64,000 nucleotides of DNA. Source: Nectonema munidae. Its lineage: Eukaryota > Nematomorpha > Nectonematoida > Nectonematidae. The notes below the pieces were generated by a model. That model made no database searches. It saw only the letters and a list, made by a program, of their open reading frames with translations, and had not been told where the DNA came from. Location: NCBI GenBank assembly GCA_030549495.1, contig JAUIRK010000459.1, positions 62,001 to 126,000 on the forward strand, given 5' to 3'. Shown piece after piece: positions 34,701-43,400 of this stretch; the first letter of the stretch is position 1; every line of letters starts with the position of its first letter. Position numbers and translations under genes: made by a program.

Positions 34701-37364
34701 TCAATCCATATAACATTTAACAATGATTTATCTTTACTTTTTTTTAAATTTTAAAGTAAATAAACAAACTTGGAATAAAAAGTGTAAAAGTATGCTTATA
34801 CCAAATTTTGAGTAATTTTTTATTTTTAAATATCCCATTTTTTCAATTTTCTTTATTTTTTTAAAATTTATTATTTTTATCAATTTGTTTACTTTTATAA
34901 TTTATAAATTTTTTCTTAGATAACTTTTTTACTAATTACATATTGAGTTTATACTCCAAGTAATATAGATTTTTCAAATGTCATGAAATCGTTAACGCAT
35001 TTACGGCCAATGTTCCTATTTTGGAACATAAGTAATTTCATCTTCGTCTGCTTTTTTCAATGACTTTGAATATAAATCTTCTGCGTTTTTTAGATATCGT
35101 CTGCTTTGCTTGGCCTTAAATGGGTTAATTTGATTAAAATTTATCCTTAGAAGAAAAATAATGCGATAATGACTTTAATAAAACAAATTTATACACTGAA
35201 CAATTATAATCAATACCATTAACGCGTTAACGATCAGAACAATCAGACGATATCTAATGTAAAGCAGACGATTTGAAAGCAAAGCAGACGATGTTTATAC
35301 AATTTTCATTTATATTTTTGCAGGTATGAAATTCGCATCAAGAAAACGGTTGAAGACAACGCTGCGCAGTTTGTTGGTAGTTCTCTCAAAGCAATGACTT
35401 GCTCCTCTCTTTATCAGGTTGTTCAAGTGACAAAAGTCTCAAACTGCACAAACCACAAAAAGGAGCTAACACTACTCTCTGGCTGCCTAAACATCGAGTG
35501 GAGCGTGAAAAATGCGATCTTCACAAACTCCACTTTCCTCCTTCACTACCAACACATTCGGTCCCTGAGCTGTGATCCCATTCTCAGAAGAGAGAGAACG
35601 CAAGAAGATGCATTCGCTTACGACAAAGTAACAAAGGTGAGTGGAGTGCAGCACAAACTGAAGAACTTACGATTTCACGCCTGTTACCGACTCCTACTCT
35701 CGTACGATGATAAATGCGGGAAAGCAAGCATACAATGCACGGACACTTCGCATCCTAAGGTCTCTGTGAGCAACATCAGCTTGCTCAATGATGAAAAAAA
35801 GAAAAGGAGTTTGTTGAAATGGAGTGATCCGAGTTGTGATTTGATGACGGGCCCGATTGAACGCTACGTCATTTTGATCTCCAAAAATAGTTCCTTTGAC
35901 ATAAAAGAAAAGCTTGAGTGCTACTTCCCATGCAACCAACTTGAACTGAAGTATTTCATTGTCGGCTTTTATTACGTTAAGATCAGATACATGGATCACC
36001 TGCAGAGATCTAGTCCTTATTCTGGAATGCAGAAGATTTATATCGCGATCGAACCTTTTAAAGTTGATTATACAATTCTTTGGATGATGATACTTTCGCT
36101 AATCGCCCTCTTCATCGTCGGAATCCTCTACAACAAATTCAAAAATGCCAAAATATGCTTCACAATGGCGAAGAAAGGGAGCAAACAGATTTCCTTCTTC
36201 TCAGCTTCAGCACACGAGCCAAAGCAGAAGAAGAGTAGTTATAAGCCGTACAAAGACATGGCCGCCAGCACCCACTTCAACAATCAAGTCTACTTTCACT
36301 ACGTGGACATATCCCAGAAAAGCACATCCAGCGCCCTAACCATGAACCATAGCTCCATATTCGCATCCATCAACTGTGAGAGCGTGGAATCCTTTTATTG
36401 GAAGAGACCGTGCGAACGAATCTCCATTTCAGAGGACGTTTTGGGTGAGGGCCAATTCGGAAAAGTGTACAAGTGTCGCATTGAGATGGCGCAGAGTGTG
36501 ATGACTGCAGCCGTCAAAGTTTTGAAGAAATCTCAAATCCATCACCAAAGCTTCCACAAAGAACTCAAAATCATGGCCAAAATCGGACACCACGACAACG
36601 TTGTCAATTTGCTTGGAGCGTGCAAAAGGGACTTGCATTTGTACGTGTTTTTGGAGTACCTGGAGAATGGGGACTTGCGTTCCTACTTGCGCAAGAACAG
36701 GACTCTTGACGAAAATGGCTTCTTGATATCCAAATCGATCGCGTACTACCAACTCGTGAAGTTTGCATATGAAATCTGTGAAGGCATGATTTATCTTGGA
36801 TCTCATAGAATCATTCACAGAGATCTGGCTGCTAGGAACATCATGATAGGAGACAAAATGGAAGCCAAAATAGGAGATTTCGGACTGGCGCGAGAAGAAA
36901 ACATTTACGTGAAGAACACTCCTGGGAGATTGCCTTGGCGTTGGATGGCAATTGAGTCCCTGACATCCCGTATCTACACGTCCAAGAGTGATGTGTGGTC
37001 TTTTGGAATCTTGATGTGGGAAATAATAACGTTGGGTGGAACTCCGTACTGGCAAATAGACATCAAGGATCACAATGATTTGAAGCGTGCCTTGCTTGAC
37101 CAAAACTATAGAATGCCAAAGCCAAAGAATTGCGATGAAAAAATGTACAACATCATGACTCTTTCTTGGAATGTAGATCCCAATTCAAGGCTTAATTTTG
37201 AAGAGATCAAGGTGAAGCTTGAATCTGTCCTAGCTTACTACGAAGGAATATCTCTTGATTGGAATCAAAACACGAGCAATGATGAATACTACGAAGAGGT
37301 TGATGATTCGATTTGTGATTCCATCAGTTGTGCTGAAAACTATAGCAAATCGTATACACTTTAG
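22406..37364 (+). CDS. Receptor tyrosine kinase with tandem WSC and FN3 domains, complete
   Basis: Four coding exons, 22406-22769, 26180-26400, 30648-30910 and 35324-37364, join in phases 1, 0 and 2 into exactly 963 codons (962 aa). Order: hydrophobic signal peptide (1-19), WSC1 (27-110), WSC2 (122-206), about three FN3-like modules (210-300, 320-420, 426-527), transmembrane helix (532-552), juxtamembrane segment, tyrosine kinase (649-921) and a short tail. An in-frame TGA at 22394 precedes the start codon. WSC domains are Cys-rich modules thought to bind carbohydrate (yeast Wsc sensors, Kremen, polycystin-1). The kinase resembles FGFR/Torso-type receptors. It would act at the plasma membrane; its ligand is unknown. 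Exon-intron structure is inferred from splice sites and phase, without transcript data. A non-coding 5' exon cannot be excluded. Confidence 0.88.
22770..23461. other. RTK intron 1, first part
   Basis: AT-rich intron sequence up to the LINE fragment. I see no feature in it. Confidence 0.5.
23462..24570 (-). mobile_element. Antisense LINE fragment (ORF2 pieces)
   Basis: Read on the minus strand from 24560 it gives ILLDNIEIGERWEEYFEELL, then NEIENTIIKMEDNKASGISE and VTIDMLKAGCKMGVKWM. This is the linker and the start of reverse transcriptase in RTE/CR1-like LINEs (EVExAIxxLKxGKAxGxDxIxxEMLK). The central reverse-transcriptase catalytic part is missing. The sequence resumes near the C-terminus with ERSILRCFGHVLRKEKIEKK (23577-23837), the usual RWxGHVxR block. 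It ends in a GAAGAAGATGATGATG-type tail. Plus-strand ORFs at 23782-24560 are shadows. It sits in RTK intron 1, opposite to the gene. Confidence 0.8.
24683..24865 (+). mobile_element. tRNA-derived SINE, family 1
   Basis: The head GGGCGTGAGTAGGGTTGGTT, with a B-box-like GGTTCGATCC near 24735, has the spacing of a tRNA promoter but does not fold into a canonical tRNA. The body contains CTCATAGTTCGATACA and GGCGCAATTGTGCCTTCTCG, then ATGAAAACACC. The same head and body occur inverted at 40510-40658. It lies in RTK intron 1 in sense orientation. Confidence 0.8.
24866..26179. other. RTK intron 1, last part
   Basis: AT-rich. No gene or bounded repeat recognised. It ends in the acceptor TTTTCTTAAG at 26179. 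Confidence 0.5.
26180..26400 (+). CDS. RTK exon 2: most of WSC2
   Basis: Codes for residues 122 (second and third bases) to 195. The exon opens with the end of a Gly codon followed by CFKDKGMQPDLYSVIF. Seven of the eight WSC cysteines are here (123, 148, 152, 168, 170, 185, 189), in the motifs MCVYYCSARGF, RCFC and KCFVACKGNHSQ. The donor is CAG|GTAACA (phase 0), and the eighth Cys (TCGG) comes from exon 3. WSC2 lacks the usual CYCGN (it has CFCAF) and is more diverged than WSC1. The minus-strand ORFs over this exon are shadows. Confidence 0.85.
26401..30647. other. RTK intron 2
   Basis: 4247 bp, AT-rich. A possible pogo-type end (TA then CAGTCGACTATCACC) lies at 27322-27338. An unassigned coding-like stretch lies at about 28350-28930, with overlapping plus ORFs at 28618-28911 and 28730-28933. 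A patch at about 29930-30190 contains several ATTCGGCAAAAT/TTTCGGCCAA units. None of these is well enough defined to call an element. Confidence 0.45.
27324..27400 (+). mobile_element. Possible Tigger/pogo-type terminus
   Basis: CAGTCGACTATCACCAATTC directly after TA resembles a pogo-type end (CAGTCGACTC...), followed by a CGGCCCTTCCGAATTAGC stretch. No second end was located. Confidence 0.3.
30648..30910 (+). CDS. RTK exon 3: end of WSC2 and first FN3
   Basis: The acceptor CACTTTAG|AC opens the exon in phase 0 with TCGGIESNSVYGT, the last cysteine block of WSC2 and parallel to ICGGHNANSVYKT in WSC1. From about residue 210 an FN3-like module follows: VKLVKTDSTWLTLAV (strands A-B with Trp), YEVDFLLSK (strand C) and INVTGLQPKEK (the L-P block before strand F). 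The donor AA|GTATTT at 30911 is in phase 2, and exon 4 continues with YEIRIKKT, the expected strand F. The ATG-started ORF at 30696 is only part of the exon. Confidence 0.87.
30922..33340 (+). mobile_element. piggyBac-like non-autonomous element, copy 1
   Basis: The left end CCTATTAGTG (preceded by TCAA, a decayed TTAA) and the right end CCAGCACTAATTGGG (followed by TTAA at 33341-33344) are inverted repeats of CCCTATTAGTGCTGG, which is intact at the left end of copy 2 (46380). The body aligns with copy 2 over many blocks but has no transposase. It carries two units of the 152-bp tandem array and one or two of a 145-bp array. It fills much of RTK intron 3, and its left end begins about 10 bp after the exon 3 donor. 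A further insertion lies inside it at 31571-32053. Confidence 0.8.
31571..32053. mobile_element. 483-bp insertion with internal inverted repeats, possibly Penelope-like
   Basis: Flanked by ATTGGTTATA (31561-31570) and ATTGGTTACA (32054-32063), a 10-bp target duplication with one mismatch, and absent from copy 2 of the host repeat. An 18-bp perfect inverted repeat, TAATATATAACAAATCAC, is at 31571-31588 and 31992-32009; the right arm is followed by a 44-bp extension. CTGAAGAAGAGCGCTTACTT then GAAA at about 31908-31932 resembles the CUGANGA...GAAA core of a hammerhead, a feature known from Penelope-like elements. No ORF is present, so assignment rests on structure alone. Confidence 0.5.
33341..33828. 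other. RTK intron 3, spacer between transposons
   Basis: AT-rich. No feature apart from a short (TA)/(TATATTGTA) run near 33730-33755. Confidence 0.5.
33829..33958. mobile_element. TTAA-flanked MITE
   Basis: The ends CCCTTTCGTGACGAGTG and TTGGTCACAAAAGGG are imperfect inverted repeats between two intact TTAA sites (33825-33828, 33959-33962). The interior contains CTTCGTCTGCTTTT and ATCGTCTG, shared with the MITE at 34996. Typical of piggyBac-type non-autonomous elements. Confidence 0.75.
33963..34995. other. RTK intron 3, AT-rich spacer
   Basis: No gene or bounded repeat recognised; long A and T tracts. Confidence 0.5.
34996..35124. mobile_element. TTAA-flanked MITE, same family
   Basis: Between TTAA sites at 34992 and 35125. 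The ends CGCATTTACGGCCAATG and CTTGGCCTTAAATGGG are imperfect inverted repeats. Internal CTTCGTCTGCTTTT and GATATCGTCTGCTTTG match the neighbour at 33829 and, in reverse complement, the CAGACGATATCT block of the element at 35223. Confidence 0.72.
35223..35295. mobile_element. MITE fragment beside the exon 4 acceptor
   Basis: Starts after TTAA (35219-35222) with CGCGTTAACGATCAGAACAA, followed by CAGACGATATCTAATGTAAA and two more GCAGACGAT units. Its right end is lost where the polypyrimidine tract of the exon 4 acceptor (35300-35323) begins. Confidence 0.6.
35324..37364 (+). CDS. RTK exon 4: FN3 modules, transmembrane helix and tyrosine kinase
   Basis: Begins after TTTTTGCAG with the last base of a Lys codon, then YEIRIKKT; the ATG at 35394 is internal. 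Two further FN3-like modules (Trp at LNIEWSV and LLKWSD; CYRLLLSY and YYVKIRYMD as F strands) precede the membrane helix YTILWMMILSLIALFIVGIL (532-551). Kinase landmarks: GEGQFGKV (657-664), AAVK Lys681, Glu696, HRDLAARN with Asp783, DFG with Asp801, and TSKSDVWSFG. All catalytic residues are present, so activity is expected. The activation loop has one Tyr (811), and the APE motif reads AIE. There is no long kinase insert. The tail has EYYEEV (938-939). The whole intracellular part lies in this one exon. The minus ORFs are shadows. Confidence 0.95.
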
Positions 37365-39084
37365 TCGTTCTCTTCACGTTTCCCCAAACACCGTGTAATA
37401 TTTCTTTTATATCAGCACTCTTAATCTCTTTTTATTAATTTATCTCACTCATGCCAACAACCTTTTGACCGTTCCTTCTCATTTGCCAAACAGAGTATTA
37501 TTTTCAATATTTATGAGAATTGTGTAGTTGAACTACGCAACATCTTTCATTCAAGTCATCATTTTATGTATTTAATTTTCATATATTTTTTTAAGTTTAC
37601 AAACTGAATAAAAGATCTTATGTGCATAAAGGGAATGTGGGTGTGGTGTTCAACTGATTATTATTATTATCGATTAGTCTGTAGGTAAATCGATCTCTTC
37701 ATCCTATTGGGATAGCTTTAAGTTTTTTAATGTGAGTTTAATCAATTTTCTCAGTAAATTATTATTCTTAATTTTAAAAATACTGCTCTTCTATATTTAA
37801 ATAGTTTAAAACATATTATATAGACTTTAAAAATGTTAAAACTAGTCTAAAAAATATTGCTAATGATAATGTGTAATTTTCTTCAAACTCGATAAATTTA
37901 AGTGAGCTCGAACTATTTTTGAAGCAAAATTTACACACTATTTTATCGTTTAGTTTAAAAAAGCACCCATAAAGTCTGTACCCCTTGTCCCACTAATAAG
38001 CGCATTAAAATTTATTATAGTTATGGCAATTCTATTTCTTGCTTGAATTATAAAAAGAAATGAATTATTAATTATTGGAAACAATGAAAACTCCTATAGT
38101 ATGGTTTGGTTTGAAAAACTTTAAGTAAAAAGAAACAAAATGCAAATGGAAGCATCAGCTGTTTTAAAGCGTAATATGTCAATTCATGTACGCAAAAGAA
38201 ATTCGAACCGAAAAGAAGTAATTTATCTTTACGAAGAATAAAGAATGAGTGGAGGAATCATTGATAGAATTTTGATACGAGTCAAAAAACTCATATTCTT
38301 AGAAGCAAGAATGCTCTAGGGATGATTCGTTTTTTTACTACACATCAAAAGACTGTGGATTGAGTCTAAGTATGAAGGACATCTCTACCTTCCTTACACA
38401 AACTTATAAGCACTACCAATAAAATAGGAAGCTTATATTGTTTTCTGATGCATCTACGCTGTGTCGATTTACGCTCTGTTTTTTACAATATTCGCCGTAA
38501 CGAGAAATGATACGAGGGCGTGGTTTGCGAAAGAAAACGACTATGTAGTAATAAATAAAGTATAATAAAGGGAGGAAGCCTCATATGATATTCGAATCAT
38601 CTTTCTACTGTAATTTTTCACTGTCTTTATTCCATATTTTAATATGGATGGGATACGGAAGGCACTTTAGGAAAAAAGAGCACGCGTTATTTATAGAACT
38701 ATGAATGCTGTATAGATGAGAGCAGGGTTTCTAAAACCTCGGCGAGACGTCCACTTTTGAACGAAAATGGAATTTTTACCTAAGAACTTAATAAAATCAC
38801 AATTTCAATCAAGGTAAAAAATTTTCTAATCATAAATCTCAGCTGAAAGATCACTTATTGTTGAGAATTGAGGATTTGTTTGAGCTCTAACTAGAAGAAT
38901 GAGCGATTATTCCTTTTTCTTGTAATATGGAATCCGTAAAAGAAAGTTTTTAGGGATAATTTATTGAATATAAATAGAATTGCGAATTTAAAATTAAAAA
39001 AAGGTTGAAAGATTTTCGGTTTATTTTTACTTCATAATGGGCGATTTTTGAATTTTTAAGATTCTCAGTGGGCGATTTAGACAA
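37365..39084. other. RTK 3' UTR and intergenic DNA
   Basis: The first 250 bp are the likely 3' UTR. Beyond that the sequence is AT-rich and I see no gene. Confidence 0.5.
37607..37612 (+). terminator. Polyadenylation signal of the RTK gene
   Basis: AATAAA, 243 bp after the stop codon and the best-placed signal for the gene. Confidence 0.6.
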
Positions 39085-39390
39085 AAAGATTAAAAAAGAC
39101 ATTTTAGAACTTAAAAAAGATAATTTGGAATTTAAAAAAGACAAATTAGAATTGAAAAGACAAATCAGGGGTCTTTTCGTTTAGACGGCCACATCAAGTA
39201 ATCACCATTTCGTGTGCCTCTTATAGTTATGTTCTGGTTGCTCTAAAATCAATAATTATAATTAATTAATAACTTAATAAATAAATATAATTAACTATAA
39301 AAGGCAGACGAAATGGTGATTACTTGATGTGGCCGTCTAAAGGAAAAGACCCCAAATCAGAATTGAAAAAAGACAATTTAAAAGTAAGAA
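39085..39390. repeat. 20-21 bp minisatellite interrupted by a MITE
   Basis: Units of the form GAATTTAAAAAAGACAAATT repeat about four times from 39085 to 39168 and continue at 39353-39390 after the 184-bp MITE. The same unit appears again at 41590-41660. Read as protein it gives Lys/Leu/Glu heptad-like sequence, so it could derive from a coiled-coil coding region of an old transposon. Confidence 0.6.
39169..39352. mobile_element. 184-bp MITE with 60-bp inverted repeats
   Basis: The ends start GGGTCTTTTCGTTTAGACGG and return inverted as GACCC at 39348-39352. The arms stay matched for about 60 bp (including CATCAAGTAATCACCATTTC) around an AT-rich centre. Exact 8-bp duplications CAAATCAG lie at 39161-39168 and 39353-39360. 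GG-starting ends with an 8-bp duplication fit Merlin or Mutator-like elements better than hAT. There is no coding capacity. The perfect duplication and well-matched arms indicate a young insertion. Confidence 0.9.
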
Positions 39391-40049
39391 TTGTATATAT
39401 ATTGATTGCTATACTCAAAAAATAGAGGATAGACGATTATTGCATTCTGTCTAAATCCGCCATTACCATAATGTCTAGTTCAATTTTAAGAACAAAACAT
39501 AGACATTAAGCTACACTACAACCTATGATCAAAAGATTTGCTCAATTCTGATTTCTTGAACATGATATAGTTTGGCAAATTTTTTTCCGCACCTTAGCTT
39601 ATGCAGGCTGCAAAACTTTAAGACTCATTGTCATCACTTGATATTATATATCTTCCATCATAAGCGAAATCCAAGTAAAATCAATATCAAAAGGATTTCA
39701 CAGCAGAAAAAAGTGTTGAACGAGCACACGTTCACAACGTTTCACGCCTGACGTACTTCTTCGTGCAGTAGCCAATTAAAATGCATTAAATGCTCGCTCC
39801 TTTTTCTTCCTCTTGTTGGTATCTTCTTCATTCTCTCATCTAAGTCAGTCGCTTCGAGGCTACTAGCATTCCTCCCCTTCGAATAAACTTGACATGCTTC
39901 ACGGTGAAGAAAATAATTGTGAAAAGATATCACATTGTCTGCGTTTCCTTTTACCAAGCTTTAGAGCTGATATGTAACTGTTACTTTTTATATGCATTCC
40001 TTCTACGAATATAGTCGTTTCGTATATATCTCCACTTTTTTAAAAATAG
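39391..40049. other. Intergenic DNA without a recognised gene
   Basis: The minus ORF at 39742-39957 (71 aa; LDERMKKIPTRGRKRSEHLM) is less AT-rich than its surroundings and could be an exon or repeat remnant. I found no family match. Confidence 0.4.
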
Positions 40050-40466
40050 AGTGATGTCTCGTTTATTCGACGGAGCGGACTAATGAAGCGAACGGATTAA
40101 GAACTCTTGGGAATTCCAATCAGTATTCAAGTGAGCTAGGCTTTGATCGTTATTGTTTCGCTTAAAAAACGATATTAGAATATTTGTTTGTGGCTTAATG
40201 TTATGTTTTACCTCAGATTGATCGTTGATTGGACGAACGCATATAGTTATAGTATACTCAGAAAGCTATTCTACTTCTGCGCAATCTGTTTGGTTGAGTG
40301 TCTTGTTTTGAATCTCGAAGCATGTTTGGTTCCCTTTAACAGTTGCGAAACGGAAGCATGAATACCGAAGCATCCAAATTTTTTAACACGCGTTGAAATC
40401 GTTCACGTGTGTGTGCGGAACAACGAAAACCCGTTTTTATCGGAATACGGATAAATGAGACATGAT
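40050..40466. mobile_element. pogo/Tigger-like MITE
   Basis: The left end ATGTCTCGTTTATTCG (40054) and the right end CGGATAAATGAGACAT (to 40463) are imperfect inverted repeats of a type seen at pogo-family termini. About 400 bp of non-coding interior. The TA duplication is not clear. Confidence 0.5.
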
Positions 40467-40509
40467 GACGTATACATTTTTTCTTTTTTTGGATCGATTT
40501 ATTCATGAA

Positions 40510-40658
40510 GATAGTTCAAAAGATAAAATCCCTTTTCAAAAAGGTAAAGGTGTTTTCATCGAGAAGGCACAATTGCGCTGTTGTATCGAACTATGAGGAA
40601 GTTTTGATGAAGGATCAAAACCAAGTAACTAACCAACCTTGCTCACGCCCCTACAAAA
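40510..40658 (-). mobile_element. tRNA-derived SINE, family 1, copy 2
   Basis: On the minus strand it reads GTAGGGGCGTGAGCAAGGTT, then CTCATAGTTCGATACAACAG and GCGCAATTGTGCCTTCTCG, as in the copy at 24683-24865. The B box is eroded (GGTTTTGATCC). The plus ORF at 40505-40702 is a product of this SINE. Confidence 0.75.
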
Positions 40659-42626
40659 TAATGCTTGGCAAAGAAGTTTTGGAGGAATGTGATATGAAAT
40701 AGAAGAGTTTGTTGAAGAGGTAAGGAGGATATGTAGCATATGCGTTACACGAGAGAGCGGAAGTGGACTTTCAATAATTTCGCTTTACGTAATATATGTA
40801 CGTCCTCATACAGACATTGGTGTAGGAGTATTAAATCATATTTTTATTAAAATTAGCTAAAAAAAAATTTTTAACCAGATAAAAAGCAGATATCATTCTC
40901 ACATCATGCCTAAGAAAACGGGCCGATATAAACGCTCATAGCGAAACAGACAGATTTTTAATAAAAGCGGTTTTTTGGAAAAAAATTTAAAAAAAGGAAG
41001 AAGTTTTTTATGCATATTTGATGTTTAAATTTTATTAGAATGATTATTATGATACTAACAGTTTTTTTTACATATGTCTACTTAAAAAATTTTTACAGTA
41101 AAATCTGATGATAACTATTGTTTCACGTAATTACAAAAAATTTGTTAAAAAATAAAGAGTTTAAGACAGAAAAATGTATTTTAACAGAAAAAATATTCTG
41201 AATGTTCTTATATACTATTTTCACTTAATATTAGTCTTTTTCGTTTTGAATTCCTCCTTTTTCATCTAAATTAAAGTGAAAAGGGAGAATAAAAATAGAA
41301 AAAAAGGATGAATAATTTCCTTCATGATTTTCTTTTTTTCAAATCTTTCCTATATTCGTATAGCGGGGAAAATTATAGCACAGGTAAATAGTTTGTTAAT
41401 TACAATATTATTTTAGTTGCCAATTAAATATTATTTATATTAAATTAATTAAATATCTAAATGAATTATGAAAAATTTATTCATAAAAAAGGCAAAATGT
41501 TTAAATTTTAGTGATTATTTATACCATTTTCAATTATAATTAGTCTTTTTTAAGTCCTAAATTTTCTTTTTTTATTTTATTTTGTATTTTAGAAAGAGCT
41601 TTTAGAACTTGAAAAAAACAAATTATAATTGAAAAAAGACAATTTATATTTAAAAAAGGGATAAATAAATAAGTGAATAAAATTAGAATGAAGTTACACT
41701 CTTGATCTTAAGATGAACCAAAAATGTCAAAGGCAAACTCACTCAACCCCTTCCCCTCAGAAGTTAAGATGTGAGTTTGTCTTTGCGTCGACTCCTAAAG
41801 ATACACTTTGCAATGAAAAAAGATATTCCAACTTGAATCGCCTCATACAATAATTTTTCGTCATCCGTTAACCAATTTTTACCACGTTCATGTTCTAGGT
41901 GCATGTTTGCGTCAGTATTCTCGGGGCCTTTGAGTTTCTTTAGCTTTTTGTCGATAAATTTTATTACACAACCACTCATTCACTTCAGTTTTGAGAAATG
42001 GCTTTTGAAAAAATATATATTTAAATTTAAATTAACATAGAATAAAATAAGATACGGTAACATAGACAAAACTGCTTAGACAAAAAAGCAAAAAGAGGCA
42101 TAGTTTAAATAGGCGAATCATCATCATCATTCATAGCAATTTATAGAGCAACTTGACGCCTAGTGAATTTTTGTCAATCGAAGCAAAGTGTGTCATGTGA
42201 CACGATGTTTTAGCATCATAGTGTTGGTCTTGTTCTCTTCGTATCACAGAATGTCCTTCATAATTCTCGAATCTATCTATACATTTGTTATCATATCATA
42301 TATACAAAGTGTGTAATGTTGAATCGATATTAAAAAAATGTAGATGGCGTTAAAAAATTGCTCTCCATAATATGGCACACCAGATACAATAAAATCAAAT
42401 GAGTTTGAGGTTTATTGAATTCTTCACACTTTTTGCTGTCGCGCACATGCTGTGGCTGGCAATCTATGCTATGCTATGCAATCATTACTTTTGTAAAGCC
42501 TGACTGTGGTGTCGAGCAGAAGAAACGAAAAGTAGGACCCAAGATATTGTCAACGAAAACTAGATTATTACATGCTAGTTCGTACACTGAATATATTTCC
42601 ATGATTTGGCCATTCAAGCATTAGTA
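40659..42626. other. AT-rich intergenic DNA
   Basis: Contains the second patch of the 20-bp minisatellite at about 41590-41660. No gene recognised. The minus ORF at 41764-41979 and the plus ORF at 42415-42624 have no known family. Confidence 0.45.
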
Positions 42627-42700
42627 CAGTGTTTCTCAACTCTTGATCCACGGACCATGATGGCATGTCAGATGGCGCACAGAAATAAGTTGCGTTTTAA
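42627..42700 (+). mobile_element. Solitary hAT-like terminus
   Basis: CAGTGTTTCTCAACTCTTGA then CCACGGACC matches the common hAT end CAGTGTTTCTCAACC. The partner end was not found. Confidence 0.45.
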
Positions 42701-43253
42701 AGTTCGATCGATTATTATTAGTGTTCAAAATTATGGTATTCAAGAATATAAAAATCTGAATTCAGTTTGTCTTTAAAAAAAATGAGGCTTAACTTCAAAA
42801 TTTTTGTCCATCAAATAATTTATATATGCTTTTCAACATGAAATATAAACGGAGGAATCAAAGTTCAAACGCATAATATTCAAAGGATGGACAAAAAAGA
42901 GTTTGCAGGGAAAAATAAGGTACACATTTGAAGAATACAAATATTTCACAATAAAATGTTGAAATGGTTTTAAATGTGTGTTTTTAAAAACAAATTTTTT
43001 AGCCACCGTTTTTGAAATGATCCAATTTGGAGTCCAAATATTTAAATAAAAATCCGACTGTGACTACCACCTCAAATACAAAAAAATTTATGGCAATTTA
43101 AAAATATTGCCACAAACTTTGACTTATGAATGGCTAGGCTTACACAAACTCATTTTTATATACCGACTCAGACTCCCAACCGAATGTATTCACAATTTAC
43201 GACTCTGATTAAAAATGTAATATGTTACAAGGTATTTTAAAATAGTGCTATTA

Positions 43254-43400
43254 GGGGTCATTCACAATTGACGTCAACTTTTTTTTTGCCTAATTTTAAC
43301 CCCACTGTCAACTTTTGACTATTTATTTAGTTTACAAATTCTTCATTTGTCAACTTATCAACACGCCCAGTCTTTGATTGACATCAATTGTGAATGACCC
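43254..43400. mobile_element. 147-bp MITE
   Basis: GGGGTCATTCACAATTGACG at the left and CATCAATTGTGAATGACCC at the right form 25-bp inverted repeats with a few differences. Both ends are bordered by TA (43252-43253, 43401-43402). Tc1/mariner-like if TA is the target; a PIF/Harbinger origin (3-bp target) is also possible. Confidence 0.7.

Noticed and set aside
35694-35999. 101-aa minus-strand ORF
   Set aside because: Antisense shadow of RTK exon 4.
36429-37103. 224-aa minus-strand ORF
   Set aside because: It is the antisense shadow of the RTK kinase domain, which is unambiguous on the plus strand.
40505-40702. 65-aa plus ORF
   Set aside because: Its bases are an inverted SINE copy.
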